A stretch of DNA of 64,000 nucleotides from assembly GCF_030733745.1 (NCBI RefSeq), contig NZ_JASHIK010000001.1, positions 542,120-606,119 on the forward strand, in the 5' to 3' direction. This DNA is from Stappia sp. MMSF_3263 (GTDB lineage Bacteria > Pseudomonadota > Alphaproteobacteria > Rhizobiales > Stappiaceae). The notes under the pieces are model-generated. The model had not been told where the DNA came from and ran no database searches. It saw only the letters and a program-made list of their open reading frames with translations. Positions 41,966 through 49,509 of the stretch are shown here, one piece after another. Numbering within the stretch: position 1 is the stretch's first letter; the number at the start of each line of letters is the position of its first letter. A program made the translations under genes and the position numbers.

Positions 41966-44701
41966 TCAGGGTGCCTGTTGCAGCGCCTGACGATCGATCT
42001 TGCCCGTGCCGGTCTTCGGCAACTCGTCGATGTAGTCGATGACGCGGGGGTACTTGAAAGGCTGCAGCTGCGACTTGACGTAGTCGCGCAGCCGGGCGCT
42101 CTGATCCTCGCCCTGTCTTGCCGTGTCGCGCAGCCGCACGATCGCCCGCAACGTCATGCGCCGGTCGGGCAGTTCATGGGCCATGACGGCGCATTCGTGC
42201 ACGTCGGGGTGTTCGTTGAGGCAGCGTTCCACTTCCAGCGGCCAGACCCACTGGCCGGAAACCTTGATCAGGTCATCGGCGCGGCCCTGGAAATAGTAGT
42301 GGCCATCCCTCTCGATGAAGCGGTCGCCGGTATGGATCCAGCCACCGCGCATTGTGTCGCGGGTCTTGTCCGGCCGGTTCCAGTAGCAGGGCGCGGAAGA
42401 ATGGCCGCGCACGAACATGACGCCTTCCTCACCAGGCACCGCCGGCTTTCCCTCCGCCGTCTCAAGGCGGATCTCGTAGCCCGGCACGCGCTTGCCGGCC
42501 GCCCCGATGCGGTGATCGTCGGTGCTGTTGGAGAGGTAGATGTGCAGCAGCTCGGTCGAACCGAGGCCCTCGGTCGGGCCGTGTCCGGTTCTCGCCTTCC
42601 AGGCATCGTAGACCTCCTGCGAGAGGATTTCCGCCGCCGACATCGACTGGCGCAGCGAGGAAAGGTCGCGGGCCTCGAGCGTTCCGGCCCGGGTCAGCGC
42701 CGTATAGAGCGTCGGCAGGCCGAACAGGACCGTCGGCCGCCATGTCTCGATCAGGGCGAGGACATCGTCGGGGCGCGGTTGTCCCGGCATCAGCAAGGTT
42801 GTCGCGCCGACCGAGAACGGGAAGGTGATGGCGTTGCCGAAGCCGTAGGCGAAGTAGATTTTCGGCACGGAGAAACAGATGTCGCCGGGCGCTAGCTTCA
42901 GGACATGGGTGCCGAAGGATGCCTGCGTGTAGGCCATGTCGTGGTGCAGGTGGACAACGCCCTTCGGCCGACCGGTCGAGCCGGAGGAGTACATCCAGAA
43001 GGCCATGTCGTCCGGGCCGGTATCGGCGCAGACGAGGCTGTCCGGCTGGTCCGATAGGAAATCGGCAGCCGGAACGTGACTGTCGCGCTCGGCCGGGCCG
43101 TTCGCGACAATCACCTTTTCCAGCGCCGTGCCTTTCAGCGTCTCGCCCTCGAACCGGTCGGCGAGCGAGGCCTCGCACAAGGCAATGCGTGCGCCTGTGT
43201 CCTTGAGGAAGAAGTTCAGCACGTCCGGCGTGGTCTGGATGTTCAGCAGCACCGGCACGAAGCCGGCGCGCACCGCGCCGAAGAAGGCTGCCGGATAGGT
43301 CGGCGTGTCGTCGAGGAAGAAGGGGATGCGTGCGCCGCGCTCCAGGCCGGCGGCGATGAAGGCATGACCCCAGCGCGATGCCTCGGCGATCAGCTCCCGG
43401 TAGCTGAGGGTGCCGCCGGGGCCGGTCACGGCGGCCTTGTCCGGGTTGCGCCCGAGATTGTCCCAAAGGATGGCCGAGCAGTTCGGGTGAGCGGTCTTGT
43501 CGAAACCGATCTCCGTGGCGCCCGGTGCGTCGTCGCCAACGGCATCGGTGACCTGCTGGTCGGCAGCCGTCGCCTTGAAGGCCTCGTAGCGCGTCATGAA
43601 ACGCGGCGCGAGGCCGCGCAGGCGTTCCATGTCGACCCGTCCGGAGCGGGTCATGTAGTCGAAGGCGAAGTCGAGCGGGGCCAGATCCATCTTTTCCGCA
43701 AAGGTCTCGTACCAGGCGGCCGAGGTGTTGGCGGCATCGACAATCTTGCGGGCGACCGGCTGGCGCTCGTTCTGGTAGGAGGCCAGCGCCGCGTCGACAT
43801 CTTCATGCGAGGCAAGCGCACGGACCAGCGCGATCGCGTCCTCCATGGCAAGCCGCGTGCCCGAGCCGATGGAGAAATGTGCTGTATGGGCGGCGTCGCC
43901 GAGCAGGACGTTTCGGCCGGCGACCCAGTTCCTGCACCACAGCCGCGGGAACTGCCGCCACAGCGAGCGGTTGGTGACGAGCGGCGCGCCCTGCAGCGTC
44001 TCGGCGAATATCTCACCGCAGATCCGGGCGCTTTCCGCCTCGCTCATCTCTGAAAAGCCATAGGCGCGGTAGGTCTGGTCGTCGCATTCGACGATGAAGG
44101 TGCTGCGGTCGGGAGCGTAGCGGTAGTGATGCGCGTTGAGCGCGCCCTTGCCGGTCCGGACGAAGCTCTGGGTCAGCGTGTCGAAGGCGCGCGGCGTGCC
44201 GAACCAGGCGAAGTGGTTGTCGAAATGATCCAGCCTCGGCTCGAACGCGGCCTGAAGCTCCTGCCGCACGAGCGAGTTGAGGCCGTCCGCACCGACGATC
44301 AGGTCCGCATCGAACGCGTCCAGCGACGAGACCGCATGTGCGAAGCGCAACTCGACACCCAGCGACGCCGCCTGGCGGCGGAGGATCTCGATCAGCTCCA
44401 GCCGTCCGATCGCTGAAAAGCCGACCCCGTCCAGAGTGATCCGCTCGCTCGGCAGGTTCAGCGTCATGTTCTGCCAGCGCTCCATGTGGGGCGTGACGAG
44501 TTCGTGGATGTCGGGGTCGTCGGCCTTCAGGAAATCGAGCGCCTGATCGGAGAACACCACGCCGAAGCCGAACGTCGCACCTTCCGGGTTCTGCTCGCTC
44601 ACGCGCACATGCACATGCGGCATCAGCCGGCGCAGCAGGATCGCCGTGTAGAGCCCTGCGGGGCCTGCGCCCAGCACCTCGACCTTTGAAAGTCCGCTCA
44701 T
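41966..44701 (-). CDS. FAD monooxygenase / aryl-CoA ligase fusion (salicylyl-CoA 5-hydroxylase type)
   Basis: 911 residues. Residues 1-390 are a group A flavin monooxygenase: VEVLGAGPAGLYTAILL (FAD site), a middle motif around LIVGADGLNSLVRQ (D-G) and LGDAAHTAHFSIGSGTRLAMEDA (second FAD motif). It resembles SdgC-type salicylyl-CoA 5-hydroxylase and 2-aminobenzoyl-CoA monooxygenase. Residues ~400-911 are an AMP-forming acyl-CoA ligase of the benzoate-CoA ligase type: YSSGSTGRPKGVVHLHHD (P-loop), GGWIHTGDRF, GRADDLIKVSGQWVWP and the catalytic lysine in PKTGTGKIDR. The enzyme would activate and then hydroxylate the same acid. ATG 44701 has a GGGAGGAAC site. Divergent from the thioesterase gene. 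Confidence 0.88.
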   Translation of the reverse strand: MSGLSKVEVLGAGPAGLYTAILLRRLMPHVHVRVSEQNPEGATFGFGVVFSDQALDFLKADDPDIHELVTPHMERWQNMTLNLPSERITLDGVGFSAIGRLELIEILRRQAASLGVELRFAHAVSSLDAFDADLIVGADGLNSLVRQELQAAFEPRLDHFDNHFAWFGTPRAFDTLTQSFVRTGKGALNAHHYRYAPDRSTFIVECDDQTYRAYGFSEMSEAESARICGEIFAETLQGAPLVTNRSLWRQFPRLWCRNWVAGRNVLLGDAAHTAHFSIGSGTRLAMEDAIALVRALASHEDVDAALASYQNERQPVARKIVDAANTSAAWYETFAEKMDLAPLDFAFDYMTRSGRVDMERLRGLAPRFMTRYEAFKATAADQQVTDAVGDDAPGATEIGFDKTAHPNCSAILWDNLGRNPDKAAVTGPGGTLSYRELIAEASRWGHAFIAAGLERGARIPFFLDDTPTYPAAFFGAVRAGFVPVLLNIQTTPDVLNFFLKDTGARIALCEASLADRFEGETLKGTALEKVIVANGPAERDSHVPAADFLSDQPDSLVCADTGPDDMAFWMYSSGSTGRPKGVVHLHHDMAYTQASFGTHVLKLAPGDICFSVPKIYFAYGFGNAITFPFSVGATTLLMPGQPRPDDVLALIETWRPTVLFGLPTLYTALTRAGTLEARDLSSLRQSMSAAEILSQEVYDAWKARTGHGPTEGLGSTELLHIYLSNSTDDHRIGAAGKRVPGYEIRLETAEGKPAVPGEEGVMFVRGHSSAPCYWNRPDKTRDTMRGGWIHTGDRFIERDGHYYFQGRADDLIKVSGQWVWPLEVERCLNEHPDVHECAVMAHELPDRRMTLRAIVRLRDTARQGEDQSARLRDYVKSQLQPFKYPRVIDYIDELPKTGTGKIDRQALQQAP

Positions 44702-44786
44702 GTTCCTCCCCTTTCCTGTCGACAAGCTTGACGCGGGAAGATACGTATAATTTCACATGATGCAACTGATTTTGGATTATGAAAGA
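44702..44786. promoter_or_regulatory. Divergent promoter region of the aromatic operon
   Basis: Short AT-rich gap between the fusion gene and the thioesterase gene. A TATAAT box at 44746-44751 on the plus strand would start transcription near 44758. This is too close to ATG 44757 to be useful and supports ATG 44787 for the thioesterase. The IclR operator is expected here but no clear dyad was fixed. Confidence 0.4.
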
Positions 44787-45203
44787 ATGAGCGAGCAAAA
44801 ACACAGCTTTTCCCTACGTGTCAGCTTCGGCGACTGTGACCCGGCGGGCATTGCCTACTACCCCAATATCCTTGGCTGGCTCGACCGCGCCTTTCACGAC
44901 TGGCTGTGGGATTTCGGCGGACACGACGCGTTGTGCGAACGGGTGGGCGCGCTCGGGATCGGCTTGATGGATGTGTCGGCGCGGTTCCTTAAGCCGCTAC
45001 GGAACGGCGACAGGCTGATCGTCGAAATGAGCGTCGAGGAATGGGGGGAAAAGGCGCTGCGCCTGGCCTATGAGCTGCGTTCCGGCGAAAGCCTGATGGC
45101 GCGGGGCCGCGAAACAAGGGGACTGTTCGCGCAAGGCGCGGCCGGTATGATGGCGGCAAGACTCGACCCCTTGCGCCGGATACTCGAAGGTCATGAAAAA
45201 TAA
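44787..45203 (+). CDS. Hot-dog-fold acyl-CoA thioesterase (4-hydroxybenzoyl-CoA thioesterase type)
   Basis: 138 residues from ATG 44787 (an in-frame ATG at 44757 adds ten). The fold is the 4HBT type: VSFGDCDPAGIAYYPNILGWLDRAFHDWL carries the catalytic aspartate in D-x-D-P-A-G-I-x-Y-Y-P. It would hydrolyse gentisyl-CoA (or a related hydroxyaryl-CoA) to the free acid for ring cleavage. It lies divergent from the ligase/hydroxylase, and its stop codon overlaps the IclR gene by 11 bases, so the two are cotranscribed. Confidence 0.87.
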   Translation: MSEQKHSFSLRVSFGDCDPAGIAYYPNILGWLDRAFHDWLWDFGGHDALCERVGALGIGLMDVSARFLKPLRNGDRLIVEMSVEEWGEKALRLAYELRSGESLMARGRETRGLFAQGAAGMMAARLDPLRRILEGHEK

Positions 45204-46017
45204 AAAGAACGAAGCGCCGGACACTGAACCTGCCGGCGAGCCCTCCGGCGGCATCCAGTCGCTGGACGCGGCTCTTAGATTGCTGCGGGTGATGTCCGGA
45301 TACGGTCGGGCGGTGTCGCTGTCGGAGCTTGCACGCGACTGCGACATGCCGCTCAGCAAGGCGCACCGCTACCTGGCATCCTTCATCCATGCCGGCCTTG
45401 TCGAGCAGGCCGGCCGGTCGGGGAAGTACGATCTGGGAACGGGGGCGGTCCGTCTCGGGCTCGCCGCCCTTGGTCGCCACGACTTCGTCAACCGGACTGC
45501 CGAGGAATTGCCGGAACTGTGTGCCGACACGGGCCTGACCGGACTGCTGTCGGTCTGGGGCAATCAGGGGGCTACCGTCATCCGGTGGGAACGGACCGCG
45601 TCGCCGACCATCACGTCAATGGGGCTTGGAACCACCTTGCCGTTGCTCAATTCGGCAACCGGCCGCGCGTTTCTCGCCTGGGCGCCACCCGGCGTCATCC
45701 GTCCGATGCTGGACATCGAACTGCGTCATGCAAGGCGCAACCCGGAGCTGATTTCGGACCTCACGGCAACGGCGCAGGGGGTGGCGAGCTTGCGCGAGGA
45801 GATTCGCAATGCCGGATATGCCACCGTCGACGGACGGTTCATCCCCGGTCTGGTGGCGATCGCCGCCCCGGTCCTCGACTGGCAGAACGAGGCACAGGCG
45901 GTCGTGACCCTGATCGGAACCGATCAGGGCGTCACCCGTCCACAATCGGACGCGGTCGCCAGCCTGATGGAGTTTGCAAGGAAACAGTCGCTGGCGGGCA
46001 CGCAAGAGGACGGCTGA
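45193..46017 (+). CDS. IclR-family regulator of the aromatic operon
   Basis: 274 residues. The winged-helix domain (about 20-80, SLDAALRLLRVMSGYGRAVSLSELARDCDMPLSKAHRYLASFIHAGLVEQ) is followed by the IclR effector domain (GLGTTLPLLNSATGRAFLAW, REEIRNAGYATVDGRFIPGLVAIAAPVLD). It probably responds to the aromatic substrate or its CoA ester and controls the divergent promoters at about 44.70-44.79 kb. The start overlaps the thioesterase end. Convergent with the betaine gene. Confidence 0.92.
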   Translation: MKNKKNEAPDTEPAGEPSGGIQSLDAALRLLRVMSGYGRAVSLSELARDCDMPLSKAHRYLASFIHAGLVEQAGRSGKYDLGTGAVRLGLAALGRHDFVNRTAEELPELCADTGLTGLLSVWGNQGATVIRWERTASPTITSMGLGTTLPLLNSATGRAFLAWAPPGVIRPMLDIELRHARRNPELISDLTATAQGVASLREEIRNAGYATVDGRFIPGLVAIAAPVLDWQNEAQAVVTLIGTDQGVTRPQSDAVASLMEFARKQSLAGTQEDG

Positions 46018-46086
46018 CTCGCGATATGGGGTGAGGCCCGCGCGGGCCGGCTCCGGCAAGAACCGGTCCGCGCGGCAGGCTTGGTT

Positions 46087-47781
46087 TTATTCCGGCTTGC
46101 GGAAAAGCTGGATGCCCCAGGCCAGATGCCCGGCATCCGCGGCCTTGACCCAGTTCTCCAGTCCCACGGCCATCTTGTCGAGATACTCCGCCGAAGCCTC
46201 GTTCGCGCGGAGCGCGTCGTAATTGGCCAAGAGCTCTTCCCGGACACGTGCGTAATGGGTGCGCAACTGACCGGTCAAATCTTCCTGGGCGAGGATCTCG
46301 AAACCGAGCGAGCGCGCCGCCTCGCGATAGAAGCGGAATGAACCAAGGCTCGTCAGGTTGAGGCGGTCATAGACCGGCTGCAACACGCCTTCGGGCACGT
46401 CGTCCGCCTGCATCGGGTCGGTGAAGATGAAGTGGCCTCCGGGCTTGAGAACGCGCCAGGCCTCCTGCAGCACGGTCTGGCGCTGGTCGGAATGAAGGAT
46501 GGCATCCTGGCTCCACAGCACGTCGTAGCTGGCGTCCGCCTCCGGGATGTCCTCGAACACGCCGTGAACGACCTTGATCCTGTCGGCGACGCCTGCGCGG
46601 CGATTGCGATACCTGTTGGTGTCGTTCTGCGTCTCGGAAATATTGAGACACGTTGCAGAGCAGCCGGTTCGTTCGACCAGTTTTCGCATCGCGCCGCCAT
46701 AGCCCGCGCCCAGGTCGAGCAGGCGCGTGTCGGCATTCAGCGCAGGCAATTGCTCGACCATCCGTTCGATCGTGGCATTGCTCGCCTCGCGGATTTCGCT
46801 CGTTTCGTCATAGAGGCCGATATGCAGGTCCTCGCCGCCCCAGATCGTGCTGTAGAACGTGTCGGCGTCATTGCTGTCGTAGTAATCCTCGGCGACGTCG
46901 CGAACGTCGGTTTCGTCGTTGTCGCGCGTGCCGCCTCCCCAGCGAACCAGATGAACCGTCGATTTCTCGGCGACATGGACGAAAAAGTCCGGCTCGCTCT
47001 CCGCATAGGTCTCCTGAAAGTCACCATAGGTGCGAACACGCGCGAATCCGGCTTCGGAGAGCAATTTTCGCATGTAGTTCTTGCGAATAGGAAACATGTT
47101 CAACGTGTAATCGGAGCCATCCGGAAAGCTGTATTTGAATCGAGCCAGACTGTCGTCGATGTGCTCGGGCTCGGCAGTAACCTTGTCGCCGCAATAATAA
47201 TATTTATGCTTGGACTGAAAGCCCTGGTCCAGCATCATGTCGTAATTGCGCTGGTCGAGGATCAGGATGCCGTCATGCTTGAGGGCGGCATAGAATTCCG
47301 CCAATGCGCGACGGCGGTCGGCTTCGTCGTGCAGATGCGTGAAGGAATTGCCAAGGCAAATGATCGCGTCATACTTGCCGTTGATGTCGCGGTTCAGCCA
47401 GCGCCAGTCGGCGTGAACGGTCTTGAGGATCAGGCCTCGTTGCTGGCTGTTGTTGAAGGCCTTGGCCAGCATCGCCGCCGACCCGTCGGCGGAGGTGACG
47501 TTGAAACCGGCTTCGGTCAGGCGCACCGAGTGGAAGCCCGTGCCGGTGGCGACGTCGAGAACCGTTTCCTTGCCCCGGGCGCGCAGCACGTCGATGAAGA
47601 ACTGCCCCTCGCTCTGGGCCCGTGCGTCCCAGTCGATCAACTCGTCCCACTTCTCGACGAAGGACATCACATACTCGCCGCGATAAAGATCGGTCTCCCT
47701 GTCTTCCAGCGGGTTCTCGCCATAGACCTGTTCCCGGGGCTGAAGGTCGGAATTGACGGGTTTTCGGGCGACATAGCTCAT
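46087..47781 (-). CDS. Bifunctional glycine/sarcosine and sarcosine/dimethylglycine N-methyltransferase (GSMT-SDMT fusion)
   Basis: Makes the osmolyte glycine betaine from glycine by three SAM-dependent methylations. It has 564 residues. The N-terminal half (about 1-270) is the GSMT: FVEKWDELIDWDARAQSEGQFF, motif I TVLDVATGTGFHSVRL, and the CLGNSFTHL loop. The C-terminal half (about 280-564) is the SDMT: DVAEDYYDSNDADTFYSTIWGGEDLHIGLY and motif I LLDLGAGYGGAMRKL, then HVLWSQDAILHS-like active region (YDVLWSQDAILHSDQRQ). The same order is known in Actinopolyspora. The start has a GAAGGAGATCAAG site. It suggests salt tolerance by de novo betaine synthesis. Confidence 0.93.
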   Translation of the reverse strand: MSYVARKPVNSDLQPREQVYGENPLEDRETDLYRGEYVMSFVEKWDELIDWDARAQSEGQFFIDVLRARGKETVLDVATGTGFHSVRLTEAGFNVTSADGSAAMLAKAFNNSQQRGLILKTVHADWRWLNRDINGKYDAIICLGNSFTHLHDEADRRRALAEFYAALKHDGILILDQRNYDMMLDQGFQSKHKYYYCGDKVTAEPEHIDDSLARFKYSFPDGSDYTLNMFPIRKNYMRKLLSEAGFARVRTYGDFQETYAESEPDFFVHVAEKSTVHLVRWGGGTRDNDETDVRDVAEDYYDSNDADTFYSTIWGGEDLHIGLYDETSEIREASNATIERMVEQLPALNADTRLLDLGAGYGGAMRKLVERTGCSATCLNISETQNDTNRYRNRRAGVADRIKVVHGVFEDIPEADASYDVLWSQDAILHSDQRQTVLQEAWRVLKPGGHFIFTDPMQADDVPEGVLQPVYDRLNLTSLGSFRFYREAARSLGFEILAQEDLTGQLRTHYARVREELLANYDALRANEASAEYLDKMAVGLENWVKAADAGHLAWGIQLFRKPE

Positions 47782-48341
47782 CTTGATCTCCTTCAAGTGG
47801 GCACGGCTTATCAAGTGGGCACGACATGGCTGCCGCAGCCCGCAAGGCGCGTGTCCTGGGCGCGTGAACGAGGGGACGCCACGCGCGGTTCGATAGCTGC
47901 TAGCGCCGTCGGTCCGGGGCGGCATCGTGAGATGCAGGGACAATCGCGACGCCGGCACACGCTGCTGGATGCCACTCCGTCACAGGAGCGGCACGCATGC
48001 CGACAGGTTGCGCGCACGAACCCTCGTCGGGCCCAAGCGCCAGTGGATGAAGCTGCGCAACTCTGATTTGAACCGCACTATAACGACGGTCAGGGACGAT
48101 GCAAGTCCTGGGCGGAGATTGACGAGGCGGCCTCAGCGTATGAAATACACGTCCTTGTTATTTTTATAGTTTCGTCGAAATGAAAGATTTATGACAAGCG
48201 ATTACGTGCAGCTTTGTGGGATATTTTAATGAGCGGCTTTTAACAACGATCTACAAGATTTTTAATCTGGAATAGATGAAAGAAAGACACGCATCCCGGC
48301 GCTCGGCCGCGCTCCGGGGAGGTGGCGCAGTTCGGTGGAAT
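47782..48341. other. 560-base region upstream of the betaine synthase gene
   Basis: No gene supported. Next to the betaine gene it holds a 13-bp direct repeat (47793-47823). The part from about 48140 to 48280 is AT-rich and contains the downstream end of the AraC gene's transcript. No riboswitch could be recognised. Confidence 0.45.
47793..47823. repeat. 13-bp direct repeat in the betaine synthase leader
   Basis: TCAAGTGGGCACG occurs at 47793-47805 and again at 47811-47823 (18-bp period), 12 bases upstream of the start codon side and next to the ribosome binding site. It could be a regulator site or a slip-strand duplication. Confidence 0.5.
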
Positions 48342-49346
48342 TCAGGCCCTGGCGCTTCGGCGCGCATCGCGCGGCGACAGTCCGAACTCGCGTTTGAAGG
48401 CGGTGGCGAAATTGGCCGCGCTTGTGTAGCCGGCCGCATGAGCCGCTTCGGAAACCGGTATGCCTTCCCGCTCCAGCAACTGCCGCGCCCGCACGAGCTG
48501 GGTTCGACGGGTGTATTCGGAGACGGTGCTGTCGTGCGCGATGCGGAACAGTCGCTGCATCTTGCTGACGCTGACACCGCAAAGCCTGGCGATCTGGTCG
48601 AGCGGGAGACCTTCGGCGTCCGGCCTTGCCATGACGTCCTTGATCGACTGCAGGCGCTTCTGCTCGACGGGGGAGAGTTGGCCGCGCGTCATGACCCGCC
48701 CCTCGCTTGCCAGTGCCGTGAAGGCCTCCGCCACGAGATCCAGCGCCCGGCTCTCCAGATAGAGGCCTTCCGGATAGGTTCCGTTGTGCGGGGGATGCAG
48801 CATCTGCTCGGCGATGGCAATCAGTGCCGGGCTGGCAGCCCAATCGAAGCGAGCCAGATGCGTCTTGCAGAATGCCTGGACGATTTCATGCCCGGCAATG
48901 CCCTCGAAGCCGCTTTCGGCGATCCATTCCGGAGACATGGTGACGATCACCTTGCGCATGTGATCGCCCTTGTGGGCGTGGCGGACAAAGCGATCCGGCC
49001 GGGCCCGCGAAATCATTACGCCGCGCACGGGTTCATCGCCGCGCCGGCCAACGTCGAGGGGGACGCCGCCGATCGTGGCATCCACGCCGCCACTGAGGAA
49101 GATCATGATCGTCAGACCGGGCGGTTGCTCGATTGCTGTCACCAGATCCTGCAGCGTCACGGTGTCGGAGGTGTGAACATTCAGACCCCGTCGCAGCCGG
49201 GTCATGCGGTGATCACCGTGCAACACCGCGCCGCTGGAGGAGGTCAGTGGCCGAAGCAGACGGAATCCCGGTCCGGTCACGGCGGCACAGTCATCCAGAT
49301 CTGTCGCGAGAACGTCGTTGTCTCTGATATTACAACCGGTTGCCAT
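48342..49346 (-). CDS. AraC-family regulator (PchR-like) of siderophore uptake
   Basis: 334 residues. The N-terminal domain is the cupin-like sensor seen in PchR/YbtA-type siderophore regulators; the C-terminal HTH pair is LPLDQIARLCGVSVSKMQRLFRIAHDSTVSEYTR and PVSEAAHAAGYTSAANFATAFKREFGLSPRDAR. Divergent from a TonB-dependent receptor gene with a 163-bp intergenic region holding two dyads, which fits activation by the incoming ferric siderophore. ATG 49346 is used; a TTG-started extension to 49406 would run over the dyad. Confidence 0.88.
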   Translation of the reverse strand: MATGCNIRDNDVLATDLDDCAAVTGPGFRLLRPLTSSSGAVLHGDHRMTRLRRGLNVHTSDTVTLQDLVTAIEQPPGLTIMIFLSGGVDATIGGVPLDVGRRGDEPVRGVMISRARPDRFVRHAHKGDHMRKVIVTMSPEWIAESGFEGIAGHEIVQAFCKTHLARFDWAASPALIAIAEQMLHPPHNGTYPEGLYLESRALDLVAEAFTALASEGRVMTRGQLSPVEQKRLQSIKDVMARPDAEGLPLDQIARLCGVSVSKMQRLFRIAHDSTVSEYTRRTQLVRARQLLEREGIPVSEAAHAAGYTSAANFATAFKREFGLSPRDARRSARA

Positions 49347-49379
49347 CTCTGGCCGCCTTTCATGCGCGCACCGCGAGAC

Positions 49380-49404
49380 GCGCAAACATCTTTGACGTTT
49401 GCGC
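49380..49404. promoter_or_regulatory. Perfect dyad in the AraC/receptor intergenic region
   Basis: GCGCAAAC-N9-GTTTGCGC, a perfect 8-bp inverted repeat. A third copy of GTTTGCGC is at 49466-49473. Likely operator for the divergent AraC-type regulator. Confidence 0.6.
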
Positions 49405-49444
49405 AAAGGTAGGGCGGTGGCATTCGTCGAGGCCTTCCTCTAAC

Positions 49445-49458
49445 AAACATGAGTGTTT
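49445..49458. promoter_or_regulatory. Second dyad, AAACA-TGAG-TGTTT
   Basis: 14-base perfect palindromic arms around TGAG, 51 bases before the receptor start at 49510. May belong to the promoter or a second regulator. Confidence 0.4.
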
Positions 49459-49509
49459 TTATCAAGTTTGCGCTCGGCAAATGCGCCCGGGCGGTGTATG
49501 GGGGTGAGC

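Noticed and set aside
47782..48341. Glycine or SAM riboswitch upstream of the betaine synthase gene
   Set aside because: No conserved riboswitch core could be recognised; only a short direct repeat is seen.
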